Source: Mycobacterium shigaense
GTDB lineage: Bacteria; Actinomycetota; Actinomycetes; Mycobacteriales; Mycobacteriaceae
Length of the DNA: 64,000 nucleotides
Direction: 5' to 3'
Assembly: GCF_002356315.1 (NCBI RefSeq)
Contig: NZ_AP018164.1
Location: 3,100,001 to 3,164,000 of the forward strand
Shown here: positions 19,380 to 26,960 of the stretch, piece by piece
How positions within the stretch are numbered: position 1 is the first letter of the stretch
Layout: each line of letters opens with the position of its first letter
The notes under the pieces: model-generated
What the model was told of the DNA's origin: nothing
The model's database searches: none
Seen by the model: the letters and a program-made list of their open reading frames with translations, nothing else
Program-made: the position numbers and the translations under genes

Positions 19380-19541
19380 CGGCCCTTCGACGATGTCGAA
19401 TTCCCGGCCCGGCCGGCCGCGACGACTCGGCGGCGCCACGGCCACCTGCTATCGATCGGTCGATCGGCTTGATCACCCCCGCCGTAAACTCTACGACGGC
19501 CGGTCGTAGACTGGCTTGGCCCGGGTAACTCGGGTAGCAAA

Positions 19542-19549
19542 GGGGGGGG
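19542..19549 (+). promoter_or_regulatory. G8 tract forming the sigC ribosome-binding site
   Basis: Eight consecutive G residues preceded by AAA lie five bases before the sigC ATG and serve as its Shine-Dalgarno sequence. A homopolymer of this length at a ribosome-binding site is unusual and prone to slippage. Confidence 0.6.
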
Positions 19550-19554
19550 TCGTC

Positions 19555-20109
19555 ATGACCGCGTCAATTGACGACGAGACCGTGACGGAACTCGCTTTAT
19601 CCGCCGCACGCGGCAACGCACGAGCGCTCGAGGCGTTCATCAAAGCCACCCAGCAAGACGTCTGGCGGTTCGTCGCCTACCTCCTGGATGCGAGCAGCGC
19701 CGACGACCTGACTCAAGAGACCTTCTTGCGGGCGATCGGCGCAGTCGAGAGATTCTCGGGCCGATCCTCTGCTCGCACTTGGCTATTGGCCATCGCGCGC
19801 CGCGTCGTCGCTGACCACATCCGTCACATCCAGTCGCGGCCGCGCACCGCGCCGGGCGCCAATCCCGAGCACGTCCTGCACGGCGACCGCAGCGCGCGCG
19901 GATTCGAAGACCTGGTCGAAGTGACGACCATGATCGCCAGCCTCAACCCCGAACAACGCGAAGCGCTGCTGCTCACCCAGCTGCTCGGGCTGCCCTACGC
20001 CGATGCCGCGGCCGTCTGCGGCTGCCCCGTGGGGACCATCCGGTCCCGCGTGGCCAGGGCCCGCGATGCGTTGCTGGCCGACGCCGAGCGCGACGACCTC
20101 ACCGGCTAG
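19555..20109 (+). CDS. sigC: ECF RNA polymerase sigma factor SigC
   Basis: A 184-aa extracytoplasmic-function sigma factor, strongly similar to M. tuberculosis SigC (Rv2069). Region 2 includes [18 protein letters not shown] and [20 protein letters not shown]; region 4 includes [20 protein letters not shown] and the helix-turn-helix [20 protein letters not shown]. In M. tuberculosis SigC influences virulence gene expression and no cognate anti-sigma factor is established. The ATG at 19555 follows the G-tract ribosome-binding site; an upstream GTG-type start would add non-conserved residues. Its stop overlaps the convergent cobK stop. The broken zinc-finger gene upstream suggests an ancestral regulator has been lost. 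Confidence 0.95.
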   Translation: MTASIDDETVTELALSAARGNARALEAFIKATQQDVWRFVAYLLDASSADDLTQETFLRAIGAVERFSGRSSARTWLLAIARRVVADHIRHIQSRPRTAPGANPEHVLHGDRSARGFEDLVEVTTMIASLNPEQREALLLTQLLGLPYADAAAVCGCPVGTIRSRVARARDALLADAERDDLTG

Positions 20110-20831
20110 CGCAGCCCGGCAACCCAATCGGCGGCCTCGTCGACGGTGCCGACCGAGGTCACCCCGGCCGGCAGCGGTGGCCGGGCCACCATCACCACCG
20201 GAATATCAAGCGTGGCCGCGGCATCCAGCTTGTTCCGGGTCATGTCGCCGCCGCTGTTCTTGGTGACGAGCGCGTCGATGCGGTGCCCGATGAGCAGGGC
20301 CAGTTCGCCGCCGTACTCGTACGGGCCGCGCGACAGCAGCAGCTGGTGATTGCGCGGCCGTGCGGCGCCGTCCGGCTCGGTGACCGTCCGGATCAAAAAC
20401 CACGCGTCGCTGTCTTTGAAGGCCGGGACGCCGGAGCGGCCGGTGGTGAGGAAGACCCGTGAATAGCCTTCGTTTGCAACGGCTACCGCGGCTTCGGTAT
20501 TCGAGCCGACTTCAACGGCGGTCCCAGGATCCCAGGAGGGGCGGGCCAGCACCAGGTGCGGCAGTCGTAGTTGGGCACAGGCCGCGGCCGCGTGCGCGGT
20601 CATCGTTGCCGCGAAGGGATGGGTGGCGTCGACGACGGCGTCGATACCGTTTTCTTGCAGCCAACCTTTCAGTCCTTCGACCCCGCCGAATCCGCCGATG
20701 CGCGTCGGGCCCACTGGCAGCGCCGGATCGGGCACCCGGCCGGCTAGCGAGCTGATGATGTCGACCCGCGGGTGCAGCGCCTTCGCCAGGGCACGGGCCT
20801 CGCCGGTGCCGCCCAGCAACAGCACCCGCAT
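20106..20831 (-). CDS. cobK: Precorrin-6A reductase CobK
   Basis: A 241-aa NADPH-dependent enzyme that reduces precorrin-6A to precorrin-6B. The N-terminal [19 protein letters not shown] is the nucleotide-binding strand and loop; [17 protein letters not shown] and [18 protein letters not shown] are the other family blocks. It equals Rv2070c in sequence and order. The start overlaps the cobM stop by one base, so cobL, cobM and cobK form one minus-strand operon in which every junction overlaps. It is convergent with sigC. Confidence 0.95.
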   Translation of the reverse strand: MRVLLLGGTGEARALAKALHPRVDIISSLAGRVPDPALPVGPTRIGGFGGVEGLKGWLQENGIDAVVDATHPFAATMTAHAAAACAQLRLPHLVLARPSWDPGTAVEVGSNTEAAVAVANEGYSRVFLTTGRSGVPAFKDSDAWFLIRTVTEPDGAARPRNHQLLLSRGPYEYGGELALLIGHRIDALVTKNSGGDMTRNKLDAAATLDIPVVMVARPPLPAGVTSVGTVDEAADWVAGLR

Positions 20832-21586
20832 CAGTGCGCACCCCGGGCACGGCGCGCGGTGGAATACAGGTAGCTGTCGGTGAATCCCTCGGTGGCCAGC
20901 ACGTCACCGACGATGATCACCGCCGTCTTCGTGACGTTGGCGTCGTGCATCTGAGCGGCGATGGTTTCCAAGGTACCGCGTAGCACGGTCTCCTGCGGCC
21001 AGCTGGCGAAAGCGACCGTCGCGGCTGGTGTTTCGGGCCTGTAGCCGTCGGCGAGCAGCTGCGGCACGATGGCGTCGATCTGGGCGGCGGCCAGGTGCAG
21101 CACCAGGGTGCCGCCGGAGCGGGCGAGGGTGGGCAGATCCTCGCCCGGCGGCATCGGCGTGGACAGCGTCGACACCCGGGTCAGCGTGAGCGTTTGCGCC
21201 ACTCCGGGGACGGTGAGCTCGCGTTTGAGCGCGGCCGCGGCGGCGGCGAAAGCCGGCACTCCGGGGACGATTTCGTAGTCGATGCGCATGGCGTCGAGCC
21301 GGCGGCACTGCTCGGCCAGCGCGCTGTACAGCGACGGGTCACCGGAGTGCAGCCGCGCCACGTCGTGGCCCGTCGCGTGCGCGTCGGCCAGTTCCGCCAT
21401 GATCTGCTCGAGCGTCAACGGGCCGGTATCAACGACTTTCGCGCCCGACGGGCACAGGGCGAGCAGATCCTTGGGCATGATCGACCCCGCGTACAAGCAG
21501 ACGGTGCATCGTTGCAGCAGGCGCTGGCCGCGGACGGTGATCAGGTCGGCGGCCCCGGGGCCCGCGCCGATGAAGTAGACGGTCAC
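20831..21586 (-). CDS. cobM: Precorrin-4 C11-methyltransferase CobM
   Basis: A 251-aa SAM-dependent methyltransferase adding the C11 methyl group to precorrin-4. Motifs are VYFIGAGPGAADLITVRGQ, CLYAGSIMPKDLLALCP, HSGDPSLYSALAEQ and VPGVPAFAAAAAALKREL, all diagnostic of CobM/CbiF. It equals Rv2071c. The GTG at 21586 was chosen because the first beta strand starts there and it overlaps the cobL stop by four bases; the open frame extends upstream only as an antisense-like artefact through cobL. Confidence 0.95.
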   Translation of the reverse strand: MTVYFIGAGPGAADLITVRGQRLLQRCTVCLYAGSIMPKDLLALCPSGAKVVDTGPLTLEQIMAELADAHATGHDVARLHSGDPSLYSALAEQCRRLDAMRIDYEIVPGVPAFAAAAAALKRELTVPGVAQTLTLTRVSTLSTPMPPGEDLPTLARSGGTLVLHLAAAQIDAIVPQLLADGYRPETPAATVAFASWPQETVLRGTLETIAAQMHDANVTKTAVIIVGDVLATEGFTDSYLYSTARRARGAH

Positions 21587-22743
21587 GTGGTCACCGCCCA
21601 TTGGGTGATTGGATACTGCGGTCGCCAGCCCGTGAACGCGCCGAGCGGTTCGGCGTGATAGTGCTGAAAGCGGTGCAGCTGGCCGCCGAGCCGCGAATAG
21701 GCCTGCGTTAACAGCGCTTCCGATTCGGTGGTGACGGCGTTGGCGACCAGGCGTCCGCCGTGTGGCAGCTGCCCGAGGCAGGCGTCGAGCAGCCCCGGCT
21801 CGGTCAGGCCGCCGCCGATGAAGATCGCGGATGGTGCCGCGGCGCGGTCGAATGCCTTCGGGGCTTCTTCCCGTACCTCGATGCTGACGCCGTGGGCGGA
21901 GGCGTTGAAGGCGATGTTGCGGCGGCGCGATTCGTCCTGCTCGAAAGCTATTGCGGTGCACCCTAGTTGACGGAGGCACCATTCCACCGCGACGCTGCCC
22001 GACCCCGCGCCGACATCCCACAGCCGCTCCCCCGGGCGCGGCGCAAGGGCCGCGAGGGTGACTGCCCGGATGCCGTGTTTGGTGATCTGACCGTCGTGCA
22101 CGAACGCCTCGTCGGGCAGCGGTGAGAGGCGCTCGTCGGGCAGGTAGCGCACCGCGATCACGTTGAGATCGTCGACCTCGGCAGCACTGGTCCAGTCGCG
22201 TGCGGTGCCGTCGCGGCGGCGTTCAGCCGGGCCGCCGAGCTGTTCGAGGACGCTGAATTCCGAGTCACCGCGGCCGGTTTGGGTGAGCAGTTCCGCCAGT
22301 GCTTGTGGTGTGGACCGGCTTTGGGACAGCACGATCGCCTGCCCACCGCGGCGCACCGCCGTCGCGGGCGGGGCGGTCACCAGGCTGATCACCTCGGTGT
22401 CGTGGACGTTCCAGCCCATCCGCGCGCACGCCAGCGTCACCGACGACACGTGCGGCAGCACTCTCACTTTGTCCGCCCCGTACAGGCGGATCAGGGTGCC
22501 GCCGATGCCGTGCAGCAGCGGGTCGCCGCTGGCCACGATGTGGATCTCGTCGTCGACCGGAAGTGCTTGCAGGGCAGGTAACATCGGCGACCGCCACTCC
22601 TTGCGGGGCGCGGCCACGGTGTCGTCGAGCAGGTCGAGTTGCCGCCTGGACCCGTAAATTGCAGTGGCTCTTTGCAATTCGCAACGGGAAGCTGCCGAAA
22701 GCCCGGCCATGCCGTCGGCGCCGATGCCCACCACGACGATCAT
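21583..22743 (-). CDS. cobL: Precorrin-6Y C5,15-methyltransferase (decarboxylating) CobL
   Basis: A 386-aa bifunctional enzyme that methylates C5 and C15 and decarboxylates precorrin-6B to precorrin-8X. The N-terminal half (about 1-200) is CbiE-like: MIVVVGIGADGMAGLSAAS, IVASGDPLLHGIGGTL. The C-terminal half is CbiT-like: ITKHGIRAVTLAALAPRPGE and LWDVGAGSGSVAVEWCLRQ, the class I methyltransferase SAM motif. It matches Rv2072c. The ATG at 22743 lies just downstream of a 36-base sequence, found again before pafC, that carries its GGAGGAG ribosome-binding site. First gene of cobL-cobM-cobK. Confidence 0.95.
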   Translation of the reverse strand: MIVVVGIGADGMAGLSAASRCELQRATAIYGSRRQLDLLDDTVAAPRKEWRSPMLPALQALPVDDEIHIVASGDPLLHGIGGTLIRLYGADKVRVLPHVSSVTLACARMGWNVHDTEVISLVTAPPATAVRRGGQAIVLSQSRSTPQALAELLTQTGRGDSEFSVLEQLGGPAERRRDGTARDWTSAAEVDDLNVIAVRYLPDERLSPLPDEAFVHDGQITKHGIRAVTLAALAPRPGERLWDVGAGSGSVAVEWCLRQLGCTAIAFEQDESRRRNIAFNASAHGVSIEVREEAPKAFDRAAAPSAIFIGGGLTEPGLLDACLGQLPHGGRLVANAVTTESEALLTQAYSRLGGQLHRFQHYHAEPLGAFTGWRPQYPITQWAVTT

Positions 22744-22779
22744 GAGCGCCGCTCCTCCGCATCGCTTCGCTCTGCATCG
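22744..22779 (-). repeat. Short RBS-carrying repeat upstream of cobL (copy 1)
   Basis: Thirty-six bases directly upstream of the cobL ATG match 31 of 36 positions of the sequence directly upstream of pafC (41462-41497). Each contains GGAGGAG spaced for the downstream start and a tiny overlapping reading frame beginning MQS(E/G)AMRRSGA. Confidence 0.65.
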
Positions 22780-22792
22780 TCACCGGCGCGGA

Positions 22793-23542
22793 TCATCGCG
22801 GCATCCTGCGCCAGACGAATTGCGGCAGCAACCGAAACACAAACGCCACGGGACCTAACGCGCATGGGATCCATACCGTGCGCCGGCCCTTGGCCAGAGC
22901 CCGCGCCGTGCCCGCAGCCACTTGCTCGGGCGTGACCGATAGCGGCGCCGGTTCCATGCCCAGTGTCATGCGCCCGATGACGAAGCCGGGCCGCGCGAGC
23001 AGCAGCCGGACCCCGGTGCCGTGCAGCGCGTCGGCCAAGCCGCTGGCGAAGCCGTCCAGGCCGGCCTTGGCGGAGCCGTAGACGTAGTTGGCACGCCGCA
23101 CTCGCGCGCCGGCGATTGAGGAGAACACCACGAGTTGACCCGTGTCGGCTGCGCGCATGGCCGTGGTGAGGTGGGTGAGCATGCTGACTTGGGCGACGTA
23201 GTCGGTGTGCACGACGGCGACCGCGTGCTCGGGGTCAAGCTCCGCGCGCGCTTGGTCGCCGAGGATGCCGAAGGCCAGCACCGCGGTTTTGATGGGGCCG
23301 TGCTCGGCGATGATCGAGGTGACCAGCGGGCCGTGTGAGGCCAGGTCGTCGGCGTCGAATTCCTTGGTCCGGACGGCCGCGGCGCCGGCATTCTTGAGCG
23401 TGGCGACCTCGTCGTCGAGCTGATCGGCCCTGCGTGCGGCCAGCACGATCGTCGCCCCGGGTGCCAGGAGTCGCGCGAGCTCGATGCCGATCTCGCTGCG
23501 TCCGCCCAGGATCAGAACCGGACCCGTGCCCGTGTCGTCCAC
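22793..23542 (-). CDS. Short-chain dehydrogenase/reductase (Rv2073c-like)
   Basis: A 249-aa SDR-family oxidoreductase. The Rossmann glycine motif is [17 protein letters not shown], close to the TGxxxGIG consensus but with GGRSEIG. The catalytic residues are in [20 protein letters not shown], giving Ser, Tyr and Lys (YxxxK). It resembles M. tuberculosis Rv2073c and DprE2-like reductases in general layout. A hydrophobic C-terminal segment ([18 protein letters not shown]) may associate with the membrane. The GTG at 23542 is divergent from the neighbouring F420-type reductase gene, 35 bases away. It lies upstream of cobL on the same strand but the repeat element separates them. Substrate unknown. 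Confidence 0.87.
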   Translation of the reverse strand: MDDTGTGPVLILGGRSEIGIELARLLAPGATIVLAARRADQLDDEVATLKNAGAAAVRTKEFDADDLASHGPLVTSIIAEHGPIKTAVLAFGILGDQARAELDPEHAVAVVHTDYVAQVSMLTHLTTAMRAADTGQLVVFSSIAGARVRRANYVYGSAKAGLDGFASGLADALHGTGVRLLLARPGFVIGRMTLGMEPAPLSVTPEQVAAGTARALAKGRRTVWIPCALGPVAFVFRLLPQFVWRRMPR

Positions 23543-23577
23543 GGCTGCGATTATTACCTGCGCTAGCGTGGGCGGTG

Positions 23578-23988
23578 ATGGCCAACACCACTACGCGGCT
23601 CACTGACGACGCTTTGGCGTTCCTGTCCGAACGTCATCTGGCGATGCTGACCACGCTTCGGGCGGACAACTCGCCACATGTGGTGGCTGTCGGTTTCACC
23701 TTCGATCCCAAGACGCATATCGCACGGGTGATCACCACCGGCGGGTCGCAGAAGGCCGTCAATGCCGACCGGGCCGGGCTTGCGGTGCTGAGCCAAGTCG
23801 ATGGCGCGCGCTGGCTGTCGCTAGAGGGCCGGTCCAAGGTCAACAACGACGCTGACGCTGTGCGCGATGCCGAGCTGCGTTACGCACAGCGCTACCGGAC
23901 CCCGCGCCCGAACCCGCGACGGGTGGTCATCGAGGTGCAGATCGAGCGCGTGCTGGGCTCGTCGGATCTGCTCGACCGGGGCGAGTAG
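23578..23988 (+). CDS. F420H2-dependent PPOX-fold reductase (Rv2074-like)
   Basis: A 136-aa split beta-barrel protein closely resembling M. tuberculosis Rv2074, which has been described as an F420H2-dependent biliverdin reductase (FDOR-B group). Motifs: [55 protein letters not shown] and [17 protein letters not shown]. The length agrees with Rv2074 (137 aa). The ATG at 23578 gives the family N terminus; a GTG lies directly before it. It is the last gene shared with the M. tuberculosis order before the accessory region begins. Confidence 0.88.
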   Translation: MANTTTRLTDDALAFLSERHLAMLTTLRADNSPHVVAVGFTFDPKTHIARVITTGGSQKAVNADRAGLAVLSQVDGARWLSLEGRSKVNNDADAVRDAELRYAQRYRTPRPNPRRVVIEVQIERVLGSSDLLDRGE

Positions 23989-23995
23989 TGGGGGG

Positions 23996-24223
23996 TTAGT
24001 CGCTTTCGTCGGCTTTCAGTCGAGGGTCGAACTCCGTACCTGAGGTGTCGTCCCAGAACTTCGGCGACACTTCTTTCACTCGATCTTCTGGCGCGACGGC
24101 GTCTATTAGCTGTTGAAATTCGTCGAACAGCTGGCGCGCGCGTGCGAGCTCCGCCTCTGTCGGCGGAGTACGCCCAGATTCTTCTGGCGTGGAAAAAACC
24201 TTTCCACAAATTTTTCTACTCAT
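23996..24223 (-). CDS. Small acidic protein, candidate immunity protein for the adjacent ART-type toxin
   Basis: A 75-aa protein of no family I recognise. It starts MSRKICGKVFST and continues with a predicted helix (TEAELARARQLFDEFQQLID) and an acidic tail (FWDDTSGTEFDPRL). No signal peptide or membrane segment, so it should be cytoplasmic. The ATG at 24223 has an AGGAG Shine-Dalgarno sequence at good spacing. It begins 32 bases after the stop of the 809-aa ADP-ribosyltransferase-like protein on the same strand, the usual position of an immunity gene in polymorphic-toxin loci and of the CpnT antitoxin in M. tuberculosis (Rv3902c). The small size and acidity fit, but the immunity role is inference from position only. 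The gene is lower in GC than the core genes. Confidence 0.6.
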   Translation of the reverse strand: MSRKICGKVFSTPEESGRTPPTEAELARARQLFDEFQQLIDAVAPEDRVKEVSPKFWDDTSGTEFDPRLKADESD

Positions 24224-24255
24224 GACGACTCCTACGGCCAGCAATCACGCACGAT

Positions 24256-26685
24256 CTAGTACTCGATCATTTTAATGAGGGTCTTACCCGTTAAAGGATC
24301 TAAAACTTTGTCTACCACGTAAAACGTTGTGCCTGAAGGGAATAGGACCTCCTGCTCTCCGGGATACATCGATACGGAGGAAACATCTCGCCCAGAGCGA
24401 GAAAGAATCTGAAATTCAACATTCCCTGTAAACGACGGCGATCGTGCTACCGCGGGGTCCGTCGTCGTGCTCAAGAACCCAAGCTCTGTGATCTCTTCTC
24501 CCGGCCTATATTGTTCCAGCACCTCCGGCGGGATGTCCGATCCCCGAAGGACCAGGCCTTCATACGCTGGAAGTTTTTGCAAGGCCGCATTCACTGCGTC
24601 GACACGAGCAGATAGCGATGCGTCCAACGTCCCGTTCCTCAACGCGTCGTTCAAGTCCCCATAACCAGGTCCAGTGTAATCGGCGAGTGCACCTAGATCG
24701 TCCGAGCTCAGGGGCTCAAGCCCGTCGGAGTGGGCACTGCCGTCGACGACTTCGCTGTGGTCTGCACTCCCACCGCCGGGCCCGTTCAGCGACGGTTCGG
24801 ACGGTTGACTGCCGTGCGGTCCACCTGGCATGGGAATCTGCGGCCCACTGTCGTGCGGAACGGGCACTTCGCCACTCGGTCCACTCACGGACGGGGGCGG
24901 GTCGTGCAGGCCACCACCCCCGGGAACAGGCGCCGGCTCGGATGGTATTAGGCCGTGCGGTGGCAGCGGTTCTGCAGGGGACGACGGCACCGCGACAGGG
25001 CCATGCCCAACCGCAGGCGCAGAGGGAGCTTCGTGCGGGCCGGCAGGTGTCCCTGGACGCCCGGGGACCGGTCCGCTCGGTGCCGTCGGAGAGTGAGGTG
25101 CAGGTGTCCCCGGCGGCGCGGCCTCCACCGGACGCGCAGCTGGCCCACCCGGAGCTTCGGCCGGCGGCGCTGCCACCGGGCGTCCCCCGAGGGGAACATC
25201 CGACTTCGGCACATACAATTTGAGGTTCTCGAGATCTTTGGTCAGATTGGTGCCGACTTTGCCGATATCGCCCAACGCGCGGGAAGTCGTCGCAAACTCG
25301 CCTACGCGGCCGACCGCGCCGGTGCCCTCAGCCAATTCGCTCGCGTCTTCGGCGCCCCGCACTGCCGCAGACCCAGCCTCAGCCCCGACTCCCGCTTCAC
25401 CGATGCCGGGAAGCAAGAACGTCAATGCATCAGCGGCGTTCTCGCCGAGCCCCAGCCCCGGTCGGGCGGTGCTCCAATCATCAAGGTGCAGAAGCGATTT
25501 CCACATCTGAATGTTGGCTTGCACACCCTCGCGCGGGTGCATGATCTGGTTGACCGCGCTCGCCTTGAACTGGCTCTCCAAAGTGCCCTTCCAGGTGGCC
25601 TCCGCGCCCTTGGGATCGAGAAAGATCCACCCCGGGCCGAGGTCAACCAGGCCCAGTGCTGCCTGAACGCCCCCCTTGCCGAGTCCCTCGATCACGTTGG
25701 CCGCAAAGTCGAAATCGGTTGCGACCTTATTGCCGACCACGTCCCCGAGGAAACTCCTAAGCTCACCGCGCACGAATTTCTCCATGTCGACGACCAAACC
25801 GTCGCCGAGGTTCATCAGTAGCTTGATGCCCTGCTCGAGCGCCCTTGCTTCCCGGCCCAACTCGTGTAACACCGCGTCGATGTCCTGGGCGATCTTCTTG
25901 ATCTCGTCGAGCGCATCGCCATCGAGGACCAATTCCACGTCATGCCAGAGGTCGGTAAGAGAGCCCAAGCGCCGCAACAGATCTCGAATTTTGTTTTGGG
26001 CCTGGTCCACCTGCCTGGCGAAACTGTCGAGCAGGGTTGCCATCTTTCCGCATTGCTCGCTCAACTTGCCGATGGCGTCGCCCATCGTCGACAAGACGTA
26101 GATGATGTTGCCGCCCTCGGGAATACGCTGCGCGCCGATCAGCGCTTTGGACGCGTTGAGGGCAGCCTGCATTCCGGTAGCCGCTGAACCGAAAGTCCGC
26201 CAACACCCCGCAGCCGCATGCAGACCCGCCACATCGCCGTCGGGCCATACGCTGTCAACCAATGGCTGTACGGCCGCCCACAGCGAGGGCGGGGGCTCGC
26301 CTGGACCTAACGTGCCCGGCGGCCCGGGAGTCGCCACCTTGGCCGGAGCGGCCGGAGGCTGCAGCACATTGGCGCCGCCACCAAGATTCGAGGCCGCCTC
26401 GGCGACCGAATAGTTCGAGGCGCCTTGCTGAATCAGGGCGCCATCCTGCTGGCAGGCGTTGACCGCTGCCGTCGCCAGCTTCAGCAGCGACTCCGCCGCC
26501 GACTGGTAGGCCAGCCCGAACACCTCGCCGGCGATGTCTGATCCAGTGTGGGCGCTGAATCCGGCGGCCAGCACAGTCATCGCCGCGCCAAGGCCCTCGC
26601 CCGCCGCGACCACCGCGGCGCCCGCGGCGAACAGCTCCTCTGGGTCGACGGCGAGGATCGGCACGGGCGAAATTTTCGCCCACAC
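24256..26685 (-). CDS. CpnT-like protein with C-terminal ADP-ribosyltransferase toxin domain
   Basis: An 809-aa predicted secreted toxin. Residues about 8-490 are a helical, Ala/Gly-rich region resembling the N-terminal channel domain of M. tuberculosis CpnT (Rv3903c): ILAVDPEELFAAGAAVV, NYSVAEAAS (a YxxxE type VII signal-like motif at Tyr92-Glu96), QRIPEGG and DEIKKIAQDIDAV all have counterparts there. Residues about 500-645 are a proline-rich linker. Residues about 655-809 look like an R-S-E ADP-ribosyltransferase (PF03496-like): Arg714 in GLVLRGSD, Ser739 in GFLSTTTDP and the catalytic Glu777-x-Glu779 in YPGEQEVLFPSGT. CpnT carries an NAD-glycohydrolase (TNT) at this place instead, so the effector domain has been exchanged. 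The GTG at 26685 precedes the family start by a few residues; a GTG seven codons later is possible. The NAD+ chemistry is known for the family; the target is unknown. Confidence 0.82.
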   Translation of the reverse strand: MWAKISPVPILAVDPEELFAAGAAVVAAGEGLGAAMTVLAAGFSAHTGSDIAGEVFGLAYQSAAESLLKLATAAVNACQQDGALIQQGASNYSVAEAASNLGGGANVLQPPAAPAKVATPGPPGTLGPGEPPPSLWAAVQPLVDSVWPDGDVAGLHAAAGCWRTFGSAATGMQAALNASKALIGAQRIPEGGNIIYVLSTMGDAIGKLSEQCGKMATLLDSFARQVDQAQNKIRDLLRRLGSLTDLWHDVELVLDGDALDEIKKIAQDIDAVLHELGREARALEQGIKLLMNLGDGLVVDMEKFVRGELRSFLGDVVGNKVATDFDFAANVIEGLGKGGVQAALGLVDLGPGWIFLDPKGAEATWKGTLESQFKASAVNQIMHPREGVQANIQMWKSLLHLDDWSTARPGLGLGENAADALTFLLPGIGEAGVGAEAGSAAVRGAEDASELAEGTGAVGRVGEFATTSRALGDIGKVGTNLTKDLENLKLYVPKSDVPLGGRPVAAPPAEAPGGPAARPVEAAPPGTPAPHSPTAPSGPVPGRPGTPAGPHEAPSAPAVGHGPVAVPSSPAEPLPPHGLIPSEPAPVPGGGGLHDPPPSVSGPSGEVPVPHDSGPQIPMPGGPHGSQPSEPSLNGPGGGSADHSEVVDGSAHSDGLEPLSSDDLGALADYTGPGYGDLNDALRNGTLDASLSARVDAVNAALQKLPAYEGLVLRGSDIPPEVLEQYRPGEEITELGFLSTTTDPAVARSPSFTGNVEFQILSRSGRDVSSVSMYPGEQEVLFPSGTTFYVVDKVLDPLTGKTLIKMIEY

Positions 26686-26960
26686 CGCACGCCGACGCTA
26701 TTCACCCATGGGCCGCGGCATGCGGCCACTCACACCGGCCTGTCGCGAGAACTCGTCGAGCCACGATGTTTGGCACCGCCGTGGTGAATTGACCGGAATT
26801 CATCGCGTGGTTAGCCTCGCCATTAAGGCGCACGGGGGTGCATTGTGTGGTTTGGACCTGCAGCATTTACGAAGACGGGGCTGGTTGGCACGCGCTGCGA
26901 TAACGGGGGCGTGATGGCGGGGAAGGGTGAAACGTTGGGCGAGCCTGACGGGGGAAGGTC
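26686..26960. other. Divergent promoter region between the toxin gene and the type VII-associated gene cluster
   Basis: No gene recognised in these 275 bases, which separate the toxin gene (leftward) from the YxxxD-protein gene (rightward). No WXG100 (Esx-type) gene lies here, unlike the CpnT locus of M. tuberculosis, where esxF and esxE are adjacent. I could not assign promoter elements. Confidence 0.5.

Noticed and set aside
26686..26960. EsxE/EsxF-like WXG100 pair next to the CpnT-like gene
   Set aside because: No WXG-containing frame of about 100 aa exists in the intergenic region or on either side; the DUF2563 protein lacks WXG.
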